The notes beneath the pieces are model-generated. The model was not told the origin of the DNA. It worked only from the letters and a program-made list of their open reading frames with translations, and did not search any database. A stretch of 16,538 nucleotides of DNA from Hemicentrotus pulcherrimus (taxonomy: Eukaryota > Echinodermata > Echinoidea > Camarodonta > Strongylocentrotidae): positions 48,099-64,636 of the forward strand of contig BEXV01000180.1 in the NCBI GenBank assembly GCA_003118195.1, in the 5' to 3' direction. The position numbers and the translations under genes were made by a program. Below, in pieces: positions 10,201 through 16,331 of this stretch (its first letter is position 1; each line of letters starts with the position of its first letter).

Positions 10201-13200
10201 ATACGACGTTTCGTTATAGAGTTTCGGGATAAATTCATTTGTGTGTGGACATGCTGTATGAAGTTTTGCAGAATATTTTCTGACAAACAATGTATCTCGT
10301 CCAATATATCCATATATGGTCCTCAGGCCCAGGGTCATCCAATAGTATTTAACTAATTTTGATCCCTACATCAATCTGATGAGCATACACAGGCTGACAA
10401 AAGCAATACTTTGGAGATATAATACCACATTTTCTTTTCAAACGAGACATGCATTCTTTTTCCAAGCGGAAACAATTTTTAGAATGACAAACAAAAAACA
10501 CATTATCTAATCAACTTGAGATTTTTTAGGCAAACTACAGGAACTGGGTGATGTGTTAAGATTTTGGTTTCATTTTAGGTTTCATTTTAGGTTTCATTTT
10601 AGGTTGCAAAATAGATTTCAAATCTACCGGTACTCCAATGCACGTCCCACCAGCATAAAATATTCAATGAGTGGGATATAATCAATAACCTATGGTGATA
10701 CACGTATGAAGAATAAATCAATTTGGAACTTTGCATTTTTCTAGGCTTTAAACCCATAATAAACCATCATAAATACCTTAGGAACTGGAATAAAACCACA
10801 AGAGACGTGCATGCACAACAATAAGGATGAATCATAACTCTGACCTATCAAATGTTTGAACAAAATATTATTTTTTTGGCAAAACAAATTAAGCCAACTA
10901 TAAAGAACACTATGATAAACATTTCTGTGCAAACGGCTAGAGACATTTCGTTTTTTTGTTGGGGAGGGGAGGGGGGTGATTAAAAAAAGACATACCGGTA
11001 GCTGCGTGCAACAATAGCATACATGTAGGTGGCACCTACACACACTCACTAATAAGTGAGTTGCTCACAATATAGTGATATGTTAAGAGGACTACATTAA
11101 CTTTCATTTTCCTTGACTTTTAATTTTTGTTTGCATTATTGTAAAACGTTATATAGCGCCTAAGGCCTAAATTAAAAGCCCTTAATGTGCTTCGTAGAAA
11201 AGAAAAACCACAGCAGGATGTGTCTGTTTACAAACCACTTTGCAATATATGAGGGCAGTTCATTATTGACAACGCCTTCTAGATAAACTGACGGTACAGT
11301 GTACATGTTTTCTTTCTATTTTATTATTTCCTTCGCCCCAAATATTAACCATAAATCTTTTTTTAAGTGGCTGGAGCCATAAAAATGATGGATCCTGATG
11401 CTGATTAACATCATTTATGTGACACAGTCAAAACATTCGAAGATGACACACCCTGGTTTATGCACTGAGGATTTCATAACAAATAATAATTCTACATCAA
11501 CTATGGGAGATAGTAAAGGGGGGATTTACAGATAAGTCTGTGATTGGGATCTTATTTACTTGGCCCTAAACTACAAAATAAATCTTTGCCTAGGTTATAG
11601 GATGTACTAAACACAATAATTGTAAACTTCTCTTTCTGGAAAGAAAACGTTTAATCATAAATGTCTCGTAGATAAAATTATTGCACACATGTTTCAATAC
11701 TATACAACAAATGTATGAAAACAAATGGAACAATAAGGTTATCAGTGAAAATTTATGAAATTTTCTGTACAGAGCAACTGGGAAATGACCTCGCAAAAGA
11801 TACGTCACACAATTGCCAATTTGTATTTGACTGATTTAAAATTCAAAATTGATATCTTTATTTTATATCCAATTTTGCTGAAACTGTCACTGCTTTGTTT
11901 ATTTCATATTTAGGCTTTTTACAAAACCAAGGTGGACTTCTCCTTGAATGTGAATTTGGACTCAATCAAAATGATTTTCTATGCCCTAAAATAGCTATTT
12001 TGGTAGATCTCTGTGATACTGATAGCCTTGCCTCCATGTACAATACATACATGTACCTCTCTCTAAAGGGCACATTGGAAATGAATACTTGCTCCAACTT
12101 TGATCCCGTTGACTTCAGTAACCGTACACCCTAACCCATGTCCCTTTCCTACAAGTAAATCACATCTTCAACATATCCTGTTCGTCGTTATCGCTTTCCT
12201 TTAATATTAATAAATAAGTAAAGATGACAATCATCTACTTACTGGTTTCCATGTCGATGACTGAATCGATAGCTGGACCTACATTTGTACGAAGACTCTC
12301 ACGAACAGGAACACCAACCAAGTCACCAATATCTGAGTGAGAGGAGAGAAGCTAGGTAATGAACCAAATAAAAGCTGGGGCCCTGTTGAACTTGGGCATT
12401 TCTATTCTGCAACTTACAATGTACATTTCCTGATATAAGAACACATCTTTTAAAAAATATTAGGGATTTGTGGTCTTCACTTGTAAAGAGTTAACATTTT
12501 ATAGTGTGTTACAGTAAAAATAAATGTACATTTGTACCCTATAAGTGGGATTTCATCATCCTTCTTGAAACTTGCTCATTCTCACAATCTGAAAGTAGAG
12601 TGTGGAGGAAATGAGCTGCAAAAGTAAGGACATATGTACATGCAGCACTATAGCTAAATACTGTGTTTACACTTGCCCCATGGTTTTTTTTTTTAAATAG
12701 GGGGGGGGGGGATATTCATACTTCTTACATTAGCTTTAAAGTGGGGCTCCACACTAAATATATATGAAAATTATAATATCAAATATATCAAGTATACAGT
12801 ATTCATGTAGCAGATATCATACTTACCATTCAAATCGTCCCTGACTTGATCAAGAGTAAAGGCTAGTTGATCGGTCATCACAAAGTCAATCTCCTAATGG
12901 TCAAAACAGATATATCAATGAATGTATTTCATATCGTATTTGTGACACCAAACTTGTATTCCCAAGCTGCCAGCTTGGGATTCCATTATGACATTAACAT
13001 GTATGTATGTATGAAGATTTCTGCCAGTTATCAATTAATAACTTGTACTGCTTTTTATCATTAGTTCTTTGTTTTTATTTCCTACACATTCACAGATATA
13101 TATACATGTACTACATGTATCTGGGTTAGTGAATCATTGCTTGTATATCTTTAGTCTAAGAATTAATAAAGTAAAAAAAAAAAAGTAAAGAGTTACTTTT

Positions 13201-13722
13201 TTGAGAACTTCTTTTCAGCTTATGCAGGCTACTCATATGTTCATTTCATGCCCTAGCACAGTTGACAGAAATTGTTCAATGGGTCATAACAAAAAAACAT
13301 TATTTGGGGCAAATTACCCTCAGTCTGTACCACATCCATAGATTTTTTTCAAATGTCAGAATGGAAACAGTTCTTTTAAAGTTTATTGATATGCATGAAA
13401 TTAATCAAATGAATGAATAAATAAATAATACAAAAATAAAAAATGAATAAATAAATAACTGAAAAATAACTTACTCACTAACTAAATAAAAAGATAATTG
13501 AATAAATAAATAAATGAAAAAAATGAGTAAATAAATAAATAAATAGAATTTATAAAAATAATAAATTATTAAAAAAATTACAGAAAAATGGAATATCTCA
13601 CATTTAGGGTATTGTTCAGGTAGAGAACAAGATCTCGAACGTTATCACTGACCCTCGTGGGCAGTGTCTGTGCCTGGCTACCGGTATATCCACTGATACA
13701 CAGGGCCGTCACAGCACCAGCA
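1104..13722 (-). CDS. PROM1-like: Prominin (CD133-family) gene, partial: nine internal exons
   Basis: Prominins are five-pass membrane glycoproteins that bind cholesterol and sit in plasma-membrane protrusions such as microvilli, cilia and photoreceptor evaginations. Nine exons joined as 13722-13602, 12893-12827, 12332-12243, 6195-6029, 4390-4298, 3075-3012, 2516-2440, 1972-1893 and 1256-1104 give one open frame of 912 nt. Phases match at every junction. The product aligns in order with the region of vertebrate prominins from just after TM2 to just after TM3: a Thr/Asn-rich helical extracellular loop with six N-glycosylation sequons (NNT, NLT, NTT, NLS, NTT, NST), a DYDKY motif before TM3 (vertebrates EYDSY), a strongly hydrophobic TM3, then GVFSYDRKASPTER. 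The start codon, TM1 and TM2 lie beyond the right edge; TM4 to the C terminus lies beyond the left edge. The family is clear; which paralogue it is cannot be decided here. The alignment to vertebrate prominin is from memory. Confidence 0.93.
1498..1800 (+). repeat. Two head-to-tail copies of a GACCTTTGACC-type dispersed repeat
   Basis: Copy A (about 1498-1660) and copy B (about 1690-1800) share the order: TTCACA, CAAGCTATTTTT, ATACATG, a TTTGG/TTTGACC block, a CCxAAA block, and CAGTTCAATxGC. The same order recurs at 2755-2980. Copy A is interrupted at its 3' end by the palindrome at 1630-1690. No coding potential. Confidence 0.7.
1630..1690. repeat. 61-bp near-perfect palindrome
   Basis: 1630-1649 is the exact reverse complement of 1671-1690. 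The inner blocks 1651-1659 and 1661-1669 also pair exactly. One mismatched pair (1650/1670) and a single central base are the only exceptions, so it can fold into a 29-of-30-bp hairpin with almost no loop. Confidence 0.95.
1893..1972 (-). CDS. Prominin exon 8: end of first extracellular loop
   Basis: 80 nt starting in phase 0 after TTTCTCCCAG and ending ATAG|GTAAGT, a strong donor. It encodes TSGLVEPIENTANDYL then TTYAEDYDKY plus a split Arg. The DYDKY motif just ahead of TM3 corresponds to the EYDSYWW motif of vertebrate prominins. Two bases pass to the next exon, matching its phase. Confidence 0.92.
2072..2090 (+). repeat. G-rich tract, possible G-quadruplex
   Basis: Runs of 3, 6 and 6 G are separated by single A. 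It lies in the intron upstream of exon 8 and is C-rich on the transcribed-sense strand. Whether it folds is not known. Confidence 0.5.
2440..2516 (-). CDS. Prominin exon 7: first extracellular loop
   Basis: 77 nt between acceptor TCTTTCCAG and donor AGC|GTAAGT. It completes an Asp codon and encodes IIDTIDNLEGTLNEF then INSTTYTFQS, with an N-glycosylation sequon NST. The amphipathic pattern and position fit the segment before the juxtamembrane helix of the prominin loop. It ends in phase 0, as the next exon requires. Confidence 0.92.
2755..2980 (+). mobile_element. Dispersed repeat with GACGGACGGACAAC box and GGCATAAAAA end
   Basis: The element begins near TTTGCATTCATAATGAG, runs through TGACCTTTGACCTTGTGACC, a polar A-rich middle and the box GACGGACGGACAAC (2927-2940 region), and ends with an imperfect hairpin (ATGCTTCTGG.../...GCGGAGGCAT) and AAAAA at 2980. 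This layout resembles a repeat I know from marine invertebrate genomes; its class is not certain. It shares its left half with 1498-1800. The short frames across it are not genes. Confidence 0.65.
3012..3075 (-). CDS. Prominin exon 6: first extracellular loop (DIPE segment)
   Basis: 64 nt, phase 0 start after ACTTAATACAG, ending GCAG|GTAAGA. It encodes GAQTFEDIPETLRN then TTSTDVA plus the first base of Asp. The motif DIPExxxNTT matches the NDIPDxVQxQTT segment of vertebrate prominins, so this is one of the best-conserved parts of the loop. It contains one sequon (NTT). Confidence 0.93.
3436..3640 (+). mobile_element. Single diverged arm of the CAGTGYGTCCCAGA foldback element
   Basis: TA at 3436-3437 is followed by CAGTGTGTCCCAGAAAAAA, the same terminus as the giant foldback at 14280-15108. 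Further shared blocks in the same order are TATCATAATTAA, CTTTCATATGATG and GAAAGTGGTGCT (near 3600). No matching right terminus is found nearby, so this is one arm or a solo end. The right boundary is approximate. Confidence 0.65.
3772..4146. mobile_element. 375-bp foldback MITE
   Basis: Two arms of about 170 bp are inverted copies: 3801-3947 pairs with 3971-4120 (for example GAGCATCAAAAATA, TTGAATATGT, GATATGACCATCT, AAATAGATTTCCT), with a loop of about 23 nt. The outer ends are less alike (TGTGATATCAT against TGTGACGTCTT read inward), so the boundaries are estimates. No ORF, so non-autonomous. It abuts a SINE fragment at 4147. Confidence 0.8.
4147..4262 (-). mobile_element. tRNA-derived SINE, fragment
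   Basis: On the minus strand it has a B-box GGTTCAAATCC (4237-4227), then TTGGGCAAGGCGTTAATC and CCACTTTCCACCCAG, the same order as the full SINE at 6226-6590. The A-box half is degraded and the body stops at the foldback MITE. Confidence 0.65.
4298..4390 (-). CDS. Prominin exon 5: first extracellular loop
   Basis: 93 nt, phase 0 at both ends, acceptor TTCCGTACAG and donor GAG|GTAATG. It encodes GDGTFPQVLVDDSISEL then TDVSNRNLSEQALE, with a sequon NLS. It aligns with the vertebrate segment around ELRQLPPVDAELDNV. A SINE fragment begins about 35 bp inside the downstream intron. Confidence 0.92.
4700..5160 (+). repeat. Degenerate tandem array of GACCTCTTTGACC-type repeat
   Basis: Loosely repeated units of roughly 110-140 bp each contain ACCAAGTTTGAA or AAATTTGAGC, a TTCTTGAsAT-like block, an ACAA(G/T) block, TTTCAGAAATTGACCT or GTCAAAAATTGACCT, and CTTTGACC. 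Units start near 4748, 4900 and 4975. Divergence is high. It lies in the intron between exons 4 and 5. Confidence 0.5.
5581..5712 (+). repeat. T-rich low-complexity tract
   Basis: This holds runs of TTTTTA, three TTTGTA units, TTTA units, (ATT)n at about 5662-5687, a T run and then a run of nine or ten G (about 5702-5711). Confidence 0.9.
5817..5840 (+). repeat. (AT)12 microsatellite
   Basis: Uninterrupted AT dinucleotides between AGAGAC and ACAGTTTT. Confidence 0.95.
6029..6195 (-). CDS. Prominin exon 4: loop segment with cysteine cluster
   Basis: 167 nt after acceptor CCTTTCCACAG. It encodes IDGTLSSMEAVDTRQ, a polar helical stretch with sequon NLT, then LTTLGTLCGTCGCCTNTTA and NLQN. Four Cys lie within seven residues (CGTCGCC), where vertebrate prominins have a PLC...C pair. 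Phase leaves only one usable GT before an in-frame TAA, giving donor AAT|GTACAA, which lacks the usual -1 G and +5 G. The exon body is secure; the exact 3' end is less so. A SINE tail ends about 30 bp upstream of the acceptor. Confidence 0.85.
6226..6590 (-). mobile_element. Full-length tRNA-derived SINE with (ATT)n tail
   Basis: Read on the minus strand from 6590, it has an A-box TGGTCTAGTGG (6583-6573) and a B-box GGTTCGAGTCC (6539-6529). The B-box starts at position 52, exactly the tRNA spacing, so it has an internal RNA polymerase III promoter. The body follows (CCACTCTCCACCCAG, shared with 4147-4262), then GCGCTATATAAAAGCGG and an (ATT)n tail at 6243-6226. Clear target-site duplications are not seen. 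It has the same orientation as prominin, and its tail ends about 30 bp before the exon 4 acceptor. Confidence 0.88.
7413..7462. repeat. 12-bp inverted repeat, 26-nt loop
   Basis: TTGTCTATTTGG (7413-7424) and CCAAATAGACAA (7451-7462) are perfect inverted copies. It may be a relic of a small element, or chance. Confidence 0.7.
8116..8181. repeat. 13-bp inverted repeat, 40-nt loop
   Basis: TATATACAATGTA (8116-8128) and TACATTGTATATA (8169-8181) match perfectly. The motif is low in complexity. Confidence 0.65.
8656..8676 (+). repeat. (AAAC)n microsatellite
   Basis: Five or so AAAC units with an A-rich flank. Confidence 0.8.
8754..8904. mobile_element. Small MITE with CTGG..TTTCACAAAGC-like ends
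   Basis: The ends are imperfect inverted repeats: 8754-8773 (CTGGACATGTTTCACAAAGC) against the complement of 8884-8904 (CTGGGCCCCATTTTACAAAAC). The interior has repeated ATGACAAATAACAAAAA-type blocks. It resembles the GGGCCC...TTTCACAAAG repeat class common in marine invertebrates. 151 bp, no ORF. Confidence 0.55.
9309..9751 (+). repeat. Tandem duplication, two diverged units
   Basis: Unit 1 (about 9309-9508) and unit 2 (about 9582-9751) share, in order, GCCTTCAAA, a GCTAGACAATGGATA block (offset 273), GCACACAGATGCA, TTCATTGT, and AAATTGGTGA.CATGAT (offset 242). Each unit holds a short open frame of 64-73 codons with no recognisable domain, so they are probably not genes. Confidence 0.75.
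9759..10251. mobile_element. CpG-rich modular repeat bounded by TGTCCACACACAA ends
   Basis: 13-bp perfect inverted termini lie at 9759-9771 and 10239-10251. Further GTGTGTGGAC copies sit at 9844-9855 and 10163-10173, each preceded by TATACGA/TTTCG modules (TATACGACTTTCGCTGTAGAGTTTC-like). A 19-bp tandem repeat is at 9799-9836, and an internal hairpin pairs 9893-9905 with 9923-9935. Three TAATCACGC-like units lie near 9943-9971. The element is clearly richer in CpG than its flanks. No coding frame of note and no obvious target-site duplication. I do not recognise the family. Confidence 0.6.
10566..10605 (+). repeat. 12-bp tandem repeat GGTTTCATTTTA, about 3.3 copies
   Basis: Three perfect 12-bp units start at 10566, 10578 and 10590, followed by a partial GGTT. 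Confidence 0.95.
10606..12242. other. Intron 3-4, second quiet stretch
   Basis: No exon or complete element is seen. Short frames on both strands lack domains and splice-site support. The only tentative feature is the SINE-tail relic at 11133-11215. Confidence 0.55.
11133..11215 (-). mobile_element. Possible SINE/LINE 3' tail relic
   Basis: GCATTATTGTAAAACG then TTATATAGCGCC recalls the 3' end of the SINE at 6226-6590 (ATTATT...TTTATATAGCGC) in the same orientation. The rest has no clear match, so this is tentative. Confidence 0.35.
12243..12332 (-). CDS. Prominin exon 3: first extracellular loop
   Basis: 90 nt after acceptor CTCTCACTCAG, ending ACCA|GTAAGT. It encodes IGDLVGVPVRESLRTN then VGPAIDSVIDMET, corresponding to the [22 protein letters not shown] region of vertebrate prominins. 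It both starts and ends within codons, with phases that match its neighbours. A 6-kb intron follows. Confidence 0.93.
12684..12711 (+). repeat. T11 and G12 homopolymer runs
   Basis: A run of T (12684-12694), AAATA, and a run of G (12700-12711). Length errors are likely here. Confidence 0.9.
12827..12893 (-). CDS. Prominin exon 2: first extracellular loop
   Basis: 67 nt, phase 0 start after TTGACCATTAG, ending AATG|GTAAGT. It encodes EIDFVMTDQLAFTLDQ then VRDDLN plus the first base of Asp. It continues the NNTLNE pattern from the exon before (vertebrates LLNETPEQI). The acceptor polypyrimidine tract is short. Confidence 0.9.
12960..12980. repeat. 21-bp perfect palindrome in intron 1-2
   Basis: TCCCAAGCTG and CAGCTTGGGA flank one central base. 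It is GC-rich for this region and lies about 67 bp upstream of the exon 2 acceptor. Confidence 0.9.
13407..13567 (+). repeat. AAAT/AATG-rich imperfect microsatellite
   Basis: Long stretches of AATA, AATG and AAAT units run up to about 35 bp from the exon 1 donor. Confidence 0.9.
13602..13722 (-). CDS. Prominin exon 1 of those visible: start of first extracellular loop
   Basis: 121 nt starting with the last base of a codon and ending AAT|GTGAGA in phase 0. It encodes AGAVTALCISGYTGSQ then AQTLPTRVSDNV and RDLVLYLNNTLN. AGAVTALCISGY is plausibly the outer end of TM2, and LNNTLNE matches vertebrate LLNETPE and carries a sequon. The polypyrimidine tract of its acceptor (TCTCACACAG) is a (CT)n microsatellite. 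The exon with the rest of TM2 was sought upstream to 16538 and not found. Confidence 0.88.
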
Positions 13723-13723
13723 C

Positions 13724-13728
<5 letters not shown>

Positions 13729-13764
<36 letters not shown>
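13729..13764 (+). repeat. (GA)13 microsatellite followed by a G run
   Basis: GA dinucleotides (13729-13754) and then about ten G. On the minus strand it is CCCC...(CT)n directly ahead of CACAG, so it doubles as the polypyrimidine tract of exon 1. Confidence 0.95.
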
Positions 13765-13801
13765 AGGGTGTGGGAGAGAAGGGTAACAGGTTATTTTCAA
13801 T

Positions 13802-13976
13802 TACAGTCAAACCTGCTTTACATGTACCTGTCTACAAGGACCACCTGTCTACAACAAGCACATTTATTGTTTCCCTTGAAAATGGTTCTCCTTGAAACAT
13901 GTACTACAGGAACCTGTCTACAAAGGCCCCTTTTTGTGTTTCCCTTGGGCGGTCGCTGTAGACAGGTTTGACTGTA
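13802..13976. mobile_element. 171-bp MITE with CAGTCAAACC ends and TA target
   Basis: TA (13802-13803) plus CAGTCAAACCTG at the left is mirrored by CAGGTTTGACTG plus TA at the right (ending 13976). The interior repeats ACCTGTCTACAA three times in varied form and has CCCTTG blocks. TA duplication and CAGT ends point to a Tc1/mariner-type, non-autonomous element; this class is widespread in invertebrates. Confidence 0.85.
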
Positions 13977-13999
13977 CAAGTACATATAAAACATATAGT

Positions 14000-14024
14000 T
14001 CTATCTCAAAAGTTTTGAGATAGA
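14000..14024. repeat. 25-bp perfect palindrome
   Basis: TCTATCTCAAAA and TTTTGAGATAGA around a single G. It lies between two foldback elements. Confidence 0.9.
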
Positions 14025-14279
14025 TTGTACATTGTACCTAATTCTGTATGAAGCAGAACAAAGTAACATTTTTGAGTCTGAAAACATTTTCATTGCTCAT
14101 TTCCTTTTCGAGATTTGGCGCCAACGACAAGGAAGAGGTTCAGTACAGTATGCAACTTTCCATTTGAAATCAACTGGCCAAATATTAGGATTGGAAACCA
14201 GGGGATTCATGAATAAAGTAAACATAAAATGTCAATATTTTTAGAATTAAAAATGAGGACTTTGTCTTGTAAATGTATA

Positions 14280-15108
14280 TACAGTGCGTCCCAGATAAAA
14301 CAAAACCGAGAATTATTGATGTTTTATCATAACTTAATCACAATTATAATTGATAAATGACACATATTTGGAAAGCTGAGATCCTCCTCTTTCATCTGAT
14401 GTAACTCATATAATGCATATTTCATGCATGAGTGATTAAGATGAATTTGAAGAGAGGAAACCAAAAAGTCATTTGGCAGACGGTACCTGAATTTCAAAGA
14501 GAAAATCCCATTTCCAGAAAGTTGAGTTTATGCCCTTTCATATGACACCTCAATCACGAAAAATGAGCTAGAAATAACAAAGTTCTGTAGGTTTAAAGTG
14601 GTGCTTGCATATCAATAATTTTATCAAACGAATCCATTTTCACTGACTGCCTGTCTTAGCGACACACGAAATTTAGAAAAGACTTAACTCCGTTTCGTTG
14701 ACAATCGGCCGCAGACGAAAGACTTCATGCATGGCTGATTGTCAACGAAACAGAGTTAAGTCTTTTGACAATTCTGTTTTTTGCTACGGCAGGCAGCCAG
14801 TGAAAACAAATTTGTTTGATAAAATTATGGAAATGCAAGCACTACTTTAAACATACAGAACTTTGTCATTTCTTGCTCATTTTTCGTGATTTGAAATTTA
14901 CATATCGTCCGCCAAATGACTTTTTGGTTTCCTCTCTTCAAGTTCATTTAAATCACTCATGCGTGAAATATGCATCAAGTTGGTTGCATCAAATGAAAGA
15001 GGAGGATCTAAGCTTTCCAAATATGTGTCATTTATTAATTATAAATGTGACTAAGTTATCATAAAACATTGATTATTCTCGGTTTCGTTTTTTCTGGGAC
15101 ACACTGTA
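14280..15108. mobile_element. 825-bp giant foldback element, TA target, CAGTGYGTCCCAGA ends
   Basis: TA (14280-14281) then CAGTGCGTCCCAGA; the right end is TCTGGGACACACTG then TA (15107-15108). The left arm (14282-14708) and right arm (14734-15106) are inverted copies over their whole length, meeting in a core GTTGACAATC / GATTGTCAAC with a loop of about 25 nt. The left arm carries an extra block of about 56 bp near 14502-14557 absent from the right arm. There is no transposase; the frame at 14816-15064 falls in the arm and is not a gene. Likely a Tc1/mariner-type MITE. Confidence 0.88.
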
Positions 15109-16320
15109 TACTGTTCTCTGATATTTGGATAGATGACATCATTACACAGAACCATGAACATGCACATTGTTCAAAGCACTCATAAAGTGAGAGAATACAA
15201 TACCTCATCAAGAGTTTTAAATACATGTACTCCTTTCCTCTAAATTTGAACCAATTCTCAAATCATAACTGAACAATGTACATTCTAGTTTCAGCCCTTT
15301 GTTTACAGTCTCAAGCGTGCTCATATCAATTTCATGCTTCATTACTTTGGTTATTTTTCAATTTTGCTGTGGAGGAGGAAGCACTAATTTAGAAGGACAA
15401 TTGGCAATTGATGCATGACATCTACTGTGCGGTTTTCATAGGCTTCCTCCCCATCAAACATGTGCATGCACGAACTGCAAACCTAATGGGAAAGTGATAT
15501 TAAGTTGGTTTTCATAGAAGCAGTAAAAGTAGAGGGAAAAAAAGACAATTTAAGATAATGAAAATGTTGTCAGACCATTTGAAATAAAAATACAATATCT
15601 CTTAATACAGCATGTATGGTTTACTTCAATCAAGTACTTGACAATTATAATGATGTGCTTCTATCTAGTGCATCACAATTTCCTTCCATTTAAGTTTGTA
15701 TTACATTGCACGCTAATATGTTATTTGAACAATTTTGTTTTCAGTCTCAACATGACTCAACTTTGCCTACAAGTGCAGCTGGTGCATACCATTATTGTAT
15801 GACTCTCATCAATAGGGGTATTGATTTAGTCTATACTACCAGGCCATGTTTCAAGTCTGAATAGAATTGCATTGAGAAATTCGATCAACACTCAGAGCGA
15901 GAGTAGACCAAATCCCCTGTGCAGAGCTGGAAGGGCGTTAATTCTATGTTATGTTACTGTGTGAGAGATAGCGCCCTTTTTTACTCAAAACAGATTAAAT
16001 CACCTGCTTGCATGGTGCACAAAAGCTTTGATGGTTGCCAACAACAGATAGAAACCATAACAAGAATTTATAGCCATGATTGAATGCTTATGAATTAGCC
16101 TTCTAATACTGTCACATACTTTATCTTTGGTTATTCATACCTCCTGCATGATGCATTGATATAAGAATGACAACATCGTTTTATATGAAATAACTATTTC
16201 ATCACGCTGTGGATACATGATACATTAATGAGTGCATCAGATAAAGCCAAGGCATACACTGTATGCTGTATATACTGATAACTTTTTATTTCTTTATGTG
16301 AAAAAAATGGAAACATGTGT
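15109..16320. other. 5'-most visible intron, unique-looking sequence
   Basis: I searched the minus strand for the exon holding TM2 and found no hydrophobic frame with suitable splice sites. Small inverted repeats (for example 15374-15382 with 15442-15450, and 15931-15937 with 15972-15978) are the only structure seen. Confidence 0.5.
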
Positions 16321-16331
16321 ACTTCAATTTT

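Noticed and set aside
9731..10338. Several overlapping minus-strand frames
   Set aside because: They arise from the repeated TATACGA/TTTCG modules and differ in frame from copy to copy.
11895..12134. 79-codon plus-strand frame
   Set aside because: No family resemblance, no splice support, and opposite strand to the host gene within its long intron.
13657..13971. 104-codon plus-strand frame
   Set aside because: Antisense to prominin exon 1, then runs through the GA microsatellite and a MITE.
14816..15064. 82-codon plus-strand frame
   Set aside because: It lies in one arm of the foldback element and its sequence is mirrored in the other arm; no transposase motif.
15194..15240. Possible minus-strand exon ending CTTGATGAG|GTATTG
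   Set aside because: No hydrophobic TM2-like sequence, and its phase does not fit exon 1.
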